A stretch of DNA of 29,208 nt from Phallusia fumigata (GCA_008931825.1 QXVZ01010088.1:1-29208), one strand, 5' to 3'. Positions 1-10,900 are shown, counted from the stretch's first letter. Notes: generated by a model not told the origin, from the letters alone. A program made the numbers and translations.

Positions 1-591
1 AGTTTTGAGTTGCATCTGTTACTGTTGCAATTAAAAAAGTTTTACCCAATCGCTATGACGCTGCTGGTTCTGCACAATGTTTCTGCATATCCAGGGTCTA
101 TTTTTACATACGACACATTATGCAAACCAATACAGTTTCTCCACACCGTTCAATTTGAATAACTAACTTCGGACTGGTATGACTAATATAATTCACTAAT
201 CGTTTGCCTAAAAAGTTTTTTAAGCCAGAACATTACGGTTCGTGCGTGCAGGCATAAAATTTGGCAAGATTCTTGTTTCGTTCAGCAATTATTAAGACAA
301 TACAGCTTGCAATTACTGCAAACATGTTTTTAACACCTACTCATTTGCAGGAAACCAGCAACAAAACCAAAATTGGACCAATTAAGTCTCCAGTCCTATC
401 TTTTTCAAGGTTTACAAAAAGTCCACTTAACGCGTTAGGTAGTAAACTTCGGGTAACCAAAGTCTCAAATCTCTAAATTTAAATTACCTGTAGCAAACAA
501 ACAATACTGTATCGAAAACGAATCATTTCTGTTCATCGACTTTTCGCTTGCAACAAATGTCAGTTTCTTGGTCACGGATGAACGGACCCGA
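1..591. other. Upstream non-coding stretch, possible end of another gene
   Basis: AT-rich sequence before the first recognised gene. The only coding hint is an open frame at 351-476 on the plus strand. It follows a plausible acceptor (ctcatttgcag, ending at 350), runs 41 codons to TAA and contains two Lys-Ser-Pro/Phe-Thr-Lys-Ser-Pro type segments. It could be the terminal exon of a gene lying to the left. No homology is recognised and no upstream exon is in the window. Confidence 0.3.
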
Positions 592-610
592 GTCATGTGA
601 CATTGTTTAC
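592..610 (+). promoter_or_regulatory. E-box/forkhead composite site upstream of BLVRB-like gene
   Basis: The 19 bp read gtcatgtgacattgtttac. They contain the E-box CATGTG inside GTCATGTGAC, the M-box/CLEAR-like form bound by MITF/TFE/USF-type bHLH-Zip factors. TTGTTTAC follows directly and matches the forkhead consensus. The site ends 222 bp before the ATG at 832. Closely matching 19-mers lie upstream of the second BLVRB-like exon 1 (5559) and of KMO (7808). The binding factors are inferred from consensus only. Confidence 0.5.
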
Positions 611-792
611 ATTCTTTGATTCAACACGCCTGTCTTAACTTTTTTAGGATCGAGCATGATCTAAAAGTTGACGTTTCACAATTTGACTGGTTACGGACGC
701 GTAGTGATTAGCGAAAAAGTGTATATGTAACTTGATTTATTGATTTGTTTACTTAACTTTAACAAATATGACTGTAATACTTTTGTTGTTAG

Positions 793-804
793 TTTGACGT
801 CAAA
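793..804. promoter_or_regulatory. Palindromic CRE-like site
   Basis: The perfect palindrome tttgacgtcaaa carries the CREB/ATF core TGACGTCA. It sits about 28 bp before the BLVRB-like ATG, so it lies in the 5' UTR or core promoter. Function is inferred from the motif alone. Confidence 0.35.
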
Positions 805-831
805 TCTAGAACTAGGAAAAACAAAACTATT

Positions 832-2504
832 ATGAAGCTAATTGTTTTTGGGGGAACTGGACAAACTGGTTCTGCTGTTCTCAAGCAAGGCATTGAAATT
901 CAAGGTATTATTGTTTTTTCAATTAAAACTCCACTTCTGTATGTTGGATATCAACATGGATCGGCTTGTTTTTTTAGGCCTTTTTTTTAATATCTCTGTG
1001 TCAGTTAAGTAATACTTTTATTTCCGGTAGTTTTTCGATTTAACAGGTTTGGAAATAACAGCATTTGTTCGAAACCCATCCAAAATTCCTACCGAAGTGC
1101 GAAGAAAGTTGACAAAGGTGATAATCGGTACTGTTCTGAACACGGATGATGTCACAAAAGCTCTTGTCGGACAGGATGCTGTTATATCCTGCCTCGGCAC
1201 TGCGCTGATTGGGGGTAGCTAACTTTGTGGTGATAATTTTCGGTGTGTGAAAAGCATTTATTGTTTACTCAGGTGAACACCAGTTGATGTCAGATGGTAT
1301 TCAAAACATAGTAAATGGTATGAGAGAGAATGGTGTAAAAAGGGTAGCTCTAGTTGGCTCAGGTACTTTATAAAGTGATAATTTCTACTAATGTTACTTG
1401 ACTTACCACTTTGCTGTCATTATTAATTTTAGCCGCTTTTCTTCCTGGTGCCCCTGGTGCATTTATAACGAAAAGACTTGCTAGTGATCATGGTAGAGTA
1501 ATACAAATTCTACGCAAATCGAAGGATGTGGACTGGACCATAGCAATGCCACCTTTTATAACCCAGGCAACAGAGATCGGAAATTACAAGGTTAGTTGCA
1601 AACAGGTTGAAAGCTTTCTGTGAGTGATTTTGTAATATAGTTTAGTATTCATAAAATACTTTTAAAATGTATAAATATAGTTTGTAAATGAATTGTTGTT
1701 GTATCATTTATAAAAAAGTCTTCAAACATAAAATTTGTTGCAAAAGCATTTCATAAGCCCAGCTATATGTTTGTGTACATGTAATCTAACACAGTGCTCC
1801 ACAACTCGTACAGCAAGGGGTCGGCATTTCCTGGCATGAGTGCCATCCATGTTAAGGTGAAAATCCATGGCAAGCCAAGTGATTTACGAGTTTACCTAGC
1901 AATACATTTTGTGAGCCAAGTTTTACGACCTTTTTGTTTAAAGCAGTGATGTCATCAACATGGCATGCGACCACTGAGACAAAATTTGTAAACTAGCACA
2001 CTGTGTTTAAAAGGTTGCCAACTCCTGCCCTACAGTGTAACTGTAACCTTTTAAAGAAGTCAATAGAACACCTCTAGTCTAATTTACAATGATTGTGCTC
2101 TTGAAACAAGCACAAATGTCTAATAAAATACAGTACATCATAAAGTGGTTTTGTGTTCCCTATATTGCAACCTGCATTCCAGATAATACATGTGCTTTCA
2201 AGTCTTAAACGTTTTTAAAGGTAACATGAGTAAATATAGGTTGCGGATTGCCAATCTAACACTGTCCATGGTTATTTTACAGACAGCTATAAACAAACTG
2301 CCAGGAGCTAGTCGGGCCAAAACGCAGGACATTGCAGACTGGATGCTAACTTGTGTTCAAGATGATGAAGAAATGAAAGAGCACTCTCATCAGTTAGTGG
2401 GAATATCATCTTACTATGAATCAGGACCGATCATATCTGCAAAGGGTCTAATAATTTTAAGTGTCATCGTATCTTGTGTAACACTGTATTTTTGTTACAA
2501 TTAG
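832..2504 (+). CDS. BLVRB-like: BLVRB-like NAD(P)H-dependent flavin/biliverdin reductase, tail-anchored
   Basis: Five exons join in frame: 832-904, 1047-1214, 1273-1362, 1433-1590 and 2283-2504, all with GT donors and AG acceptors, giving 236 residues. The start MKLIVFGGTGQTG carries the GxxGxxG dinucleotide-binding loop at residues 7-13. Later segments AFVRNPSKIP, the VISCLGT strand, GVKRVALV and WTIAMPPFI follow the order of vertebrate BLVRB, an atypical short-chain dehydrogenase that reduces flavins and biliverdin with NADPH. Vertebrate BLVRB has about 206 residues and is soluble. This protein has about 30 extra C-terminal residues with a hydrophobic run near residues 218-233 (GLIILSVIVSCVTLYF), which suggests a tail-anchored membrane form. 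Intron 4 contains a hAT MITE. A composite E-box/forkhead site lies upstream. Family is confident; substrate is not. Confidence 0.85.
1814..2027. mobile_element. hAT-type MITE (family A) in intron 4
   Basis: A non-coding element of about 214 bp. The left end caaggggtcggcatttcc and the reverse complement of the right end, caggagttggcaacc, form imperfect terminal inverted repeats of the common hAT type. It is flanked by an imperfect 8-bp target duplication, tcgtacag (1806-1813) and ccctacag (2028-2035), 6 of 8 matching. The same element at the same gene position is seen again at 2960-3181. Confidence 0.55.
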
Positions 2505-2959
2505 GTTGGCAGACAATGTTTCTAACTCATGCAATTATTGTTTGATTGTGTTTTCCTTTTTCTATCCATATAAATACTGTTATTGCTCAGTGAAACATGA
2601 TTCAGACACAACTAACAAAAGCCTAACACANCGGAAATTACAAGGTTAGTTGCAAACAGGTTAATTTTTGCAAACACAAAAGAAATTGTTCTTTGCAATT
2701 AAAAAGGACCAGCAATTTTAACAATGTTGTAAGTGTTTTGTAAGTGATTTTGTAATATAGTTTAGTATCCATAAAATACTTTTAAAATGTATAATATATA
2801 TTTTCTAAATGAAATGTTGTACCGTTTTTCACATTTCCGTAAATGTTTATTAAAAAAAGTCTTCAAAGATAAAAATTTGTTGCAAAGGCATTTCATAGGC
2901 ACAGCTATATGTTTGTGTACATAGTAATAATCCAACACAGTGCTCCACAACTCGTACAG

Positions 2960-3181
2960 CAAGGGGTCGGCAATTCCTGGCATGAGTGCCATCCATGTTA
3001 AGGTGAAAATCCATGGCAAGCCAAGTGATTTATGAGTTTACCTAGTAATACATTTTGTGAGCCAAGTTTTACGACCTTTTTGTTTAAAGCAGTGATGTCA
3101 TCGACATGGCATGTGATGTCATTACCACTGAGACAAAATTTGTAAACTAGCACACTGTGTTCAAAAGGTTGCCAACTCCTG
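2960..3181. mobile_element. hAT-type MITE (family A), second-copy version
   Basis: This is the counterpart of the element at 1814-2027, about 222 bp, with a short insertion near 3110. The left end is caaggggtcggcaattcc and the right end ttgccaactcctg. The flanking 8-mers are tcgtacag (2952-2959) and ccatacag (3182-3189). It shares its insertion site with the first copy, so it is the same insertion seen in another allele or in a duplicated segment. Confidence 0.55.
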
Positions 3182-3432
3182 CCATACAGTGTAACTGTAA
3201 CCTTTCAAAGAAGTCAATAGAACACCTCTAGTCTAAGTTACAGTGTGCTCTTAAAACAAGCACACATATCTGATAAAATACAGTAAATCATAAAGTGGTT
3301 TTGTGTTCCTTATATTGCAACCTACATTCCAGATAATACATGTGCTTTCAAGTCTTAAACATTTTTAAGAGTAACATGAGTGAATGTAGATTGCGGAATG
3401 CCAATCTAACACCGTCCATGGTCATTTTATAG

Positions 3433-3654
3433 ACAGCTATAAACAAACTGCCAGGAGCTAGTCGGGCCAAAACGCAGGACATTGCAGACTGGATGATAAC
3501 TTGTGTTCAAGATGATGAAGAAATGAAAGAGCACTCTCATCAGTTAGTGGGAATATCATCTTACTATGAATCAGGACCGATAATATCTGCAAAGGGTCTA
3601 ATAATTTTAAGTGCCATCGTATCTTGTGTAACATTGTATTTTTATTACAATTAG
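3433..3654 (+). CDS. BLVRB-like: Duplicate last exon of BLVRB-like gene (partial)
   Basis: An acceptor (ttttatag, ending at 3432) opens a 222-bp terminal exon ending in TAG, matching exon 5 at 2283-2504. Three amino-acid changes are visible: WML to WMI, SVIV to SAIV, and the terminal FCYN to FYYN. The hydrophobic C-terminal tail is kept. Of the earlier exons only the last 13 bp of exon 4 (2632-2644) is present before the N at 2631. It is best read as the second allele of the upstream gene, less likely as a tandem paralogue. Confidence 0.7.
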   Translation, partial: TAINKLPGASRAKTQDIADWMITCVQDDEEMKEHSHQLVGISSYYESGPIISAKGLIILSAIVSCVTLYFYYN

Positions 3655-5494
3655 GTTGGCAGACAATGTTTCTACCTCATGCAATTTTTGTTTGATTGTG
3701 TTTTCCTTTTTTTATCCATATAAATACTGTTATTGCTCAGTGAAACATAATTCAGATGTGACTAACAAAAGCCTAACACATGACAAAAAAATATTTTTAT
3801 TGGTGTGTAATGCCTATCATTTCCAGTTACTTTTTTATTATGCCCATGTTTTAAGTTAATTATATATTTTTCCAATACTTTAAACTGATTGGCATATGAT
3901 AGTAATATGGTTTATAGTTGAAATGTACTTGTTTCAGGCATTTTGCAAAAAAAAAAACGTTTGGTTGCACTTTGTGAATACTAATGTCTGTTGAGCATAA
4001 TACCTGTTTACTAAACTGTGTTGCTTTTCTTTACTAAGGAATTTGTGTTTAAATGTGAAGATATAAATGTTGATTGGATTTTGAAATTCCACTGAATTAG
4101 GCAAAGATCCATATTATCCAAAGCCTTTTATTAGGAAAAGCATTACAAATCATTCGTACCTCCAGTTTTATTTAATGTGGGTGAGGATTCGGATTACTAT
4201 AGGTTTACTGTAACACCAAGCCCTGTTACCGTTTTTTAAATGCGTTTACGGATTTGTGACAAAAACGTGTCAAGTGGTACAGCTGTTCCACGTAAAACAG
4301 CATGACTGCTTTGAATCGTCGTGGGAGCAAAGGTCAACTTTGGACATATGTTGAAGAAGCATGACTCAATCTCAAGCAAACGTTGCGTCCGTAGTTGTGC
4401 CAAAACCCAACTTCGTGACTCGTCATGCTGCCGCGTGTCTAACTGTGACACCATAGTGGATGTTTGACATGAATAAGCCCGCTTTGCGTTGTAGAAGAAT
4501 TTTCGCTTCATGTACCGTCTTGTGATCCCGCTTACTCGATGTTTAATGTTCATCGCGTGTTTTCGATCACATGGAAGGGACCAATGAACGTCTATCACGT
4601 GTGTAAGATTATGTTTCTTGTATGACGTGGCATCTTTGGCGGCTGGTCAAGGACACGTCGCCGAAAGCGGCGGTGGAATAGAAATTAGTTGAGTTTATTC
4701 CGCTTGGTTAAAAAAACAAAAGCGACACAATAGTACCAAATCAAGCACCAAGCCGGAAAACGTTAAAACGTTATGAGGCGCAAAAGGGATAAGCGCACAA
4801 TCGGTGGATCGAGTTTGGAAGCGCGGCGGCTGCACCGTAATTATAAGGCGTTATGTGACACCATGGCGACAGGATGTGATACAGTGCCAGAGATGGATTG
4901 TTGGGCATTCCGCATGCGTGCAAAGTAGACAATTCTTTATCTCCGTGTTATTGTGACACATATGTATTTTTTGATAGGGCGTCATCTACTTGGCGAACAA
5001 CAATAGCAGTTACACAGACGGACAGAACGACAATGTGCCAACCCCAAACAAATCAAAACGCAAACATACATACATACACGTATTGAAAAGACCTAATTTA
5101 GATTAATGCTTAGTATTAGTATCATGTGGCAGAATTTAAACATACAATGCTGTACTTTTCATCCACTACACGTGTTTGCATATCTACTCGGTTTAGCATT
5201 TTGTCATTATAGTAGTGCTTTATCGCAAAAGAATTTTAAAGCCTCGTGACATATTTGAACTGTCTCAAAAGAAAGCAATACATTACAACTAAACCATGTG
5301 CCCCTACGCATGTGACTTTTTTGCAGGACCACGTGGCCTTTATACAGTTCATTCTTCCCTTCTGGCCTAATGAAATCATTCATCTTAGTCGAGTTGTACT
5401 TATTTGAACAAAAAGTGTTTTGAACAAAGTAAGTATACAATACAAATTAACCTATGTCGGTGTATAAACGTTCGAATCAATTTACACAATGCGA
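3655..5494. other. Non-coding stretch after BLVRB-like gene
   Basis: This holds the presumed 3' UTR and intergenic DNA, AT-rich up to about 4200 and more GC-rich from 4240 to 4900. A 120-codon open frame on the minus strand (4598-4236) has no recognised domain and unconvincing composition, so it is not called. Nothing else is identified. Confidence 0.4.
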
Positions 5495-5558
5495 AGTAAC
5501 CGGAACCTCGGGTAGCGATGTCTCTAAAAGTTGTTTGTTCATGGATGAATGAGCCTGA

Positions 5559-5577
5559 GTCATGTGACTTTGTTTAT
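5559..5577 (+). promoter_or_regulatory. E-box/forkhead composite site upstream of BLVRB-like copy 2
   Basis: The 19 bp read gtcatgtgactttgtttat, differing from the site at 592 at two positions. The preceding 20 bp (tggatgaatgagcctga region) also resembles the first promoter (cggatgaacggacccga), so promoter sequence was copied or conserved together with exon 1. The site ends 318 bp before the ATG at 5895. Confidence 0.5.
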
Positions 5578-5894
5578 CAAAACTCGTGGTATTCGTGGGT
5601 GCGGAAACGATATAAAAGTCAGTGAGAGTTTGCTTACCAAACGACTTGACCACCTCATGGGACAGATTACGATATCTATATCAAAGATGTCTTGATTTAT
5701 TATTGCAATAAATTAAGTAGTTTTGTCGCTGTAATTTGAGTTGAGTTACAGTTTGATTTTTTTAATTGCTTCAATTGAAATGTAAAAACCTCCAATTGGT
5801 TTCAATAATTTTTTTCATAACAATCTAGTTGGTTTGTTATACTGTTATTAATATAATGTCAAAACTGTATAGATTTGCAAAACACAATAATATC

Positions 5895-5967
5895 ATGAAG
5901 CTGATTGTCTTTGGTGGAACTGGACAAACTGGTTCAGCTGTTTTAAAGCAGGGCATTGAAATTCAAG
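5895..5967 (+). CDS. BLVRB-like: Exon 1 of a second BLVRB-like gene (rest missing)
   Basis: A 73-bp exon with donor attcaag|gtattt encodes the same 24 residues as exon 1 at 832-904, including GGTGQTG. Its DNA differs at about eight sites, all silent. The intron and most flanking sequence do not align with copy one, which favours a true paralogue under protein-level constraint over an allele. An in-frame ATG at 5856 would add 13 residues (MSKLYRFAKHNNI), so either start is possible; 5895 matches copy one. Exons 2-5 are absent because the contig ends at the N at 6133. Confidence 0.75.
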
Positions 5968-6772
5968 GTATTTTTACTATTTTTAGTGGTAATATAATGA
6001 CCATGTATTAAGTGTTTTGCTAATGTTTGAATCTTCTATTCCTCTATTATATGCTTATAACAAACAACTAAAAAACAGGTTTTAATTCAAATACCTTATA
6101 ACAAGCAAAGTAATTTTTTATTTATAACCGGTNCAAAAATTCCGTTTCGTAGCTTTCGTGCTGTATCAATAAATACAACTTTGATAACAGGCGTCTTTAT
6201 AAAACTCTTTTTGTCTGGTGCGTCAAAAGTCCAACCAACTTTTCCAAAGGCGTCACATCGAAAAAAGTCAAAGAACCACTGGTGTACAGTAACCAACTAC
6301 ATGCATAGTCGGAATCGCAACATGCTAAAACTGTCAGGATGTTGTTGTTTTACGCATGTCGGAATTTTCGGATCCGCTTCAGCGACGTGACAAAATTTTT
6401 GCACGTTTCTGTGGATTCTAGTTGCACAATAAAACAACACTTGCATCATTTTGCTGTTATTAAGTCTAGTTTGCTATGCTACAAAGCTTATTGATAAGTG
6501 GTACAACACGAAGACAAAATGAAACTGATTTAAATTTGGTTAAAAACGCCAGATTGGGAAAAATATTTTAATGTGTGTAACTATGTGCGATGCCTAGTTG
6601 GTTTGTAACAACAAGAAAAGATAAGGATAGTTATTTCAGGCTGGAAACGATATGTGTGGGATTGCAATGTTGACAGTGGACTAGTAGATCTTGGAAGGGT
6701 GCTTAACTTAAAATCTAGAGCACCCCAGGGGTAAAGGAAGATCTAAGTAGTCGCGCGCATTGAAATCCAGGC
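5968..6772. other. Truncated intron, gap (6133) and non-coding stretch
   Basis: Intron 1 of the second BLVRB-like gene runs into the N at 6133. What follows does not continue the gene. A short block at 6162-6179 (tgtatcaataaatacaac) recurs at 7552-7568 with one mismatch. Minus-strand frames over both blocks read VVFIDT, which hints at a diverged dispersed repeat. No gene is seen. Confidence 0.35.
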
Positions 6773-7013
6773 CAGTGGTTCTCAAACGGGGGGAATTCCC
6801 CTCCAGGTCAGATTTGAGTTGAGTTTTGCAAGTGGGGATTGTTTAAAATGTAATTTATTAAACAAGTTTATTAATTGTAAGAACTCATATTTTCTCCGTC
6901 TGATATACTGACATAAACAAACTATTTACAAACAAAATTTCCGGTGTGGGGGTATTTCAGTTTTAAAAATCGGCTGAAAGGGTCCATGAATACAAAAGGT
7001 CCGAAACTACGTG
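6773..7013. mobile_element. hAT-type MITE (family B)
   Basis: The left end cagtggttctcaaacggggg is the classic terminal sequence of hAT/Charlie-type elements. The right end, reverse complemented, reads cacgtagtttcggacc, a degenerate match. Flanking 8-mers atccaggc (6765-6772) and ccccaggc (7014-7021) agree at 6 of 8 and fit an aged hAT target duplication. The interior is AT-rich and non-coding, about 241 bp in all. Confidence 0.5.
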
Positions 7014-7807
7014 CCCCAGGCCAATGCGAGAGAATAAGAAGTCGTTGGTGATATATAACCAGCGCAGTCAGGTGTCTTGGCACAGGCGCCTAGCTAAGGT
7101 AAATAATTAATCCAAGTTAGTTCGATATGACCCGGCCTGTCGTGAAAAAGAGGAAGTAAGGTATTCTGGATAAAGTTTGTTTAGTTACCGATGTAAACTG
7201 AACTTGGCTGTCAACTAACGATCGGGTCAACAAACTCAACTCTGTATTTGCTTCGACTACAACTCCCAGAGCGATCCCTATGATAACTATAGAAGGCTTG
7301 CTTTTATGATATCCTACACGACATTTTTATGATCGCAGCGTTCAAGTAGGGTGTAATTTGCGTGTTTTGGTCGTTGGATTCGGTTGCTGCGGTTGGTTTA
7401 AATTTTGGGTTGTGAATGTTGAATGTAAGAAATTTTTTATTTACCAAGGTTATAACGCCCATTTTCATGTCGCGGCACAAGCAACTGCTTGGTATACCAT
7501 TTATTTGGGAAATTGAAGCTTGCCTTTGCGCCGCTCCCAGTAAAACCGAGAGTGTCAATAAATACAACATAGCGGGGAAAAAGGTGCATCAGCTGGTTTG
7601 ACATTGACGCCCATTTTTTTCTGACCAATGGGCGACCGGTGGACTTGAAATGAAACGTCATGGTTAAGCCACAGTACATTCATAAAAAGAACGTACTAAA
7701 GAAACTTAGGAGGAGCTCGACTACTATATAACACATTAAACAGACGGAAAGTTGGAGGTGGACTACCCTACGGGTGTACTAAGGTGAAACCGTTAAAACC
7801 GTCATAC
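7014..7807. other. Intergenic stretch before KMO
   Basis: Non-coding sequence between a MITE and the KMO promoter. It includes the second copy of the gtgtcaataaatacaac block (7552-7568) and a minus-strand open frame with VVFIDT. No recognised gene. Confidence 0.35.
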
Positions 7808-7826
7808 GTCACGTGATTTTGTTTAT
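7808..7826 (+). promoter_or_regulatory. E-box/forkhead composite site upstream of KMO
   Basis: The 19 bp read gtcacgtgattttgtttat: the palindromic E-box CACGTG in a CLEAR-like GTCACGTGAT context, followed by TTGTTTAT. The site ends 126 bp before the KMO ATG. It agrees with the sites at 592 and 5559 at all invariant positions, but its flanks do not resemble theirs. This argues for a functional site over copied promoter DNA. Confidence 0.5.
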
Positions 7827-7951
7827 TTTGCAAGCATGGCCATTCGTTATGCATCGTTCGTTAGTAGTAACACGTTTTTTTGCTTGCAGTCACTGACAAA
7901 TATTTTTAATATTGTACGTGCGTTTGCCTTTTTCAAAACATTCAGAAAAAG

Positions 7952-10900
7952 ATGGCAGATGGAAAGCGTATTACTATCGTTGGTGGCGGACCAGTAAGTG
8001 AACATTTTTTTTGGATTGNTTTTCAATCTTCGATACGTTGACCACTGACCAAAAAGTGATTGACTTTTTCAAGAAAGTCTTCCCAAGCAGTGTAAATTTG
8101 ATTGGAGAGTGAGTTCTCTGCTTACTAGCTAGGTTTTGGTAAAACTGCACCTTTATACCCAGAGTAATACAGGAATGCGAAAATCCACAGAACTAACACT
8201 GACAGAATACAGTAAACAAACGTCTTGTAAATAGAGAACAGTTTGTTGTCTTGATCTGTAATAGTTCACCACTAGTTAAACCTCAAATTGTTTTGTTGTG
8301 ATTGTTTTGTCCCCCCTAACCCCTTCACTAAACATTATTAATGCGCAGTTCAAGAGCAGCCAAAGCTACATGGTAATTTTTGTACTAAATGTGGCAATTA
8401 ACTTAGCAGAACAAACTGGTCTAATATTATATTTTTGACAGGGAGCTTCTAAAGACTGACTTTTTTCTTCTGCCCGCTCTGCCAATGGTTACTGTAAAGG
8501 TAAAATGCTTCTAATTTTTATGAAAAAATATTGCCAGGGTTTTAAATTTGTAGATTGTTTGTTAAGGCAACACCTTACAACTATGAAGACAAAGTTGTGT
8601 TGTTTGGAGATGCTGCTCATGCAAGTGTTCCTTTCTATGGACAAGGCCTCAATGCTGTAAGATTCAGAAATGCAATTTATTTTTTGTGAATAAGTTTTTT
8701 TACTGTTTAACTATTGCACCTGAGATTCTCAACTAGAAGATAGAAATCAGCTGGTGACAACACCATATGTCGAAACGTAGAATGTGTTTACACACGAATA
8801 CTGGCATGTATCTTCTTAATCAGACTTTTAAAACCGTGAACTTTGCACCTGATGTTAATGTCAAACTGTCTACTACTAACATGCAAGTACTGCCAAAACA
8901 TTTGAAACTTTTAAGTAGATTTTGTAACAGAAGTTAAAAACAAAACTTAAAAAAATTGTTGCAACATTCTGTTGTTTCAGGGTTTAGAAGATGTTTTGGT
9001 CTTTCACGATATTCTGGAAAAACACAACCATGCATTCGGTAAGTATTTTTGGACCTAGGTCTTCCTTGTTAAAATATTCTCTTTCCCTTTTTAGACCTTG
9101 TATTTCCCACCTATTCGGAGCAAAGAGCAAAGGATGGTCATGCAGTAGCAGAACTTTCACAACAAAACTACATTGAGGTAATGATTTTCATGGTGAGAAT
9201 TTAAATAGTACTATTTTTGATCCCAATTAGAGTGGTGTATTTCTAGCGCTACATTTTGTAACATATTTTTTGAAAGTCCCAGACCAGGAGTTCTTAACTG
9301 TAAGTGACCTTATGGGGGTAAATATTGACGACCATGGGGCTAAGTTTTATGTCAGAGAAGGTAACAAATGCTTTTACAAGACCCCAGTTTACCTTCTGTT
9401 TTATTTGGAAATGATAGCTAGCAGTTGGAAACACCATCGCCAGTCATTAATAGTAAACTGGAGTGAAACTAAAAAAAGGAGTTTAAATGTAGTTTGGACA
9501 GCTGCAAAAGCGCAAACGCGAGGAAAATGGTTGAGAACCCGGCCTTTGTGGGCGTAAACATGGAAAACAATGGTCCACGTTGTAAAACGCCATTGTTTCG
9601 TTGACGTTTTGATACGGGCTCCAATTAAAAACAGAAATTAGGAACTCATTACTGTATTACCAATGTGAAGCCTAGTGTAGCGACAAAATGACTTTTTTAT
9701 GAGCAATCTCTAAGATAGCCGATTGGGCAGCCAAGATCGCCATTGTGGGTTCTAATTCAGTCAAAGGTCACTTGTGTTCCCTCGAGCAAAAACTTTAGCG
9801 AAATTACTCCAACCCTGTGAAATTGATGGGTTGAAACAAACTTAAATCACTAACTTCCAAAAACCGAATATATAATTGAATCGAATATAAGAAATATAGG
9901 TTAAATAAATAATGAGCCAACCGAACTGCAGTGAGGTAGGAAGCTCGAAGATGGGCCCATTTGAAGCATAACACATGCAGGCGTTGTTCCGCCCCAGTAG
10001 ATAAAACACTAAACACAATCGCGCGGTTTACCTCCTATTGCACACAGATGCGGTCGAGCGTTACGTCAAGTTGGTTTCTTTTCCGCAAGAAAGTCGACGG
10101 TCTGTTGAGTTTTCTCTTTCCATCTGTCTTCACCCCCAAATACGAGATGGTAAGCCTCGTCTGATGTGGCGCTTTTACCTAAACTTGCAAAACATGAATT
10201 TTTTTCCATCCCAGGTTGCTTTCACTCGCACGCCCTATCACAAGGTGATCGAAAAATCGGACCGACAGTACAAGGTGAGCAGTAGTTCATTGTGCTCAGA
10301 GCAAGTGAATTACTTCTGCTCTGTCTAACGGTTTCATGTAAAGTCTTAGTTAACCCTGTCTAAATATAAACTCAACTCATATTTAGATTCCAAATCTAAA
10401 TATTAATGTTAACGCTATGTAACCCACTTCTGGTTAACACTCAAAAAATATAATATTAAAGCCTAATATTTTCCATAACCTTATCAAAATACTTAAACTC
10501 CTGCGCTAACCGTCTAATTATAAGTTACAACGATAACTAACTGCAACTCTAACCTTAAAAGTCTTAAACTAAGCAGAATTAATTACACTGGATATTAAGA
10601 AGGTTCAATTACAAAGTACACAAAATAAAACCTGAAAAGCATTGTTNAGTTAACCCTGTCTAAATATAAACTCAACTCCTATTTAGATTCCAAATGTAAA
10701 TATAAATGTTAACGCTATGTAACCCACTGCTGGTTAACACTAAAAAAATATAATATTAAAGCCTAATATTTTCCATAACCTTATCAAAATACTTAAACTC
10801 CTGCGCTAACCGTCTAATTATAAGTTGCAACGATAACTAACTGCAACTCTAACCCTAAAAGTCTTAAACTAAGCAGAATTAATTATACTGGATATTAAGA

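Larger units (their letters stand above)
2632..3780 (+). repeat. Second copy of the BLVRB-like 3' part (contig overlap or tandem duplication)
   Basis: After the N at 2631 the sequence restarts inside exon 4 (cggaaattacaag) and repeats 1578-2630. It carries scattered substitutions, an insertion of about 80 bp near 2663-2744 and further small indels. The first copy stops at the base equivalent to 3780, exactly where the N lies. Two ends meeting at an N is what unmerged allelic contigs give, so the overlap is probably not a genuine gene duplication. Copy two then continues beyond 3780 into unique sequence. Confidence 0.75.

Noticed and set aside
4236-4598. 120-codon open frame on the minus strand
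   Set aside because: No recognised domain, no splice context and basic, low-information composition. It is probably chance in a GC-richer patch.
9285-9545. Possible further hAT MITE in a KMO intron (left caggagttcttaactg, right ggttgagaaccc)
   Set aside because: The ends are suggestive, but the right terminus does not finish as expected and no matching 8-bp flanks were found.
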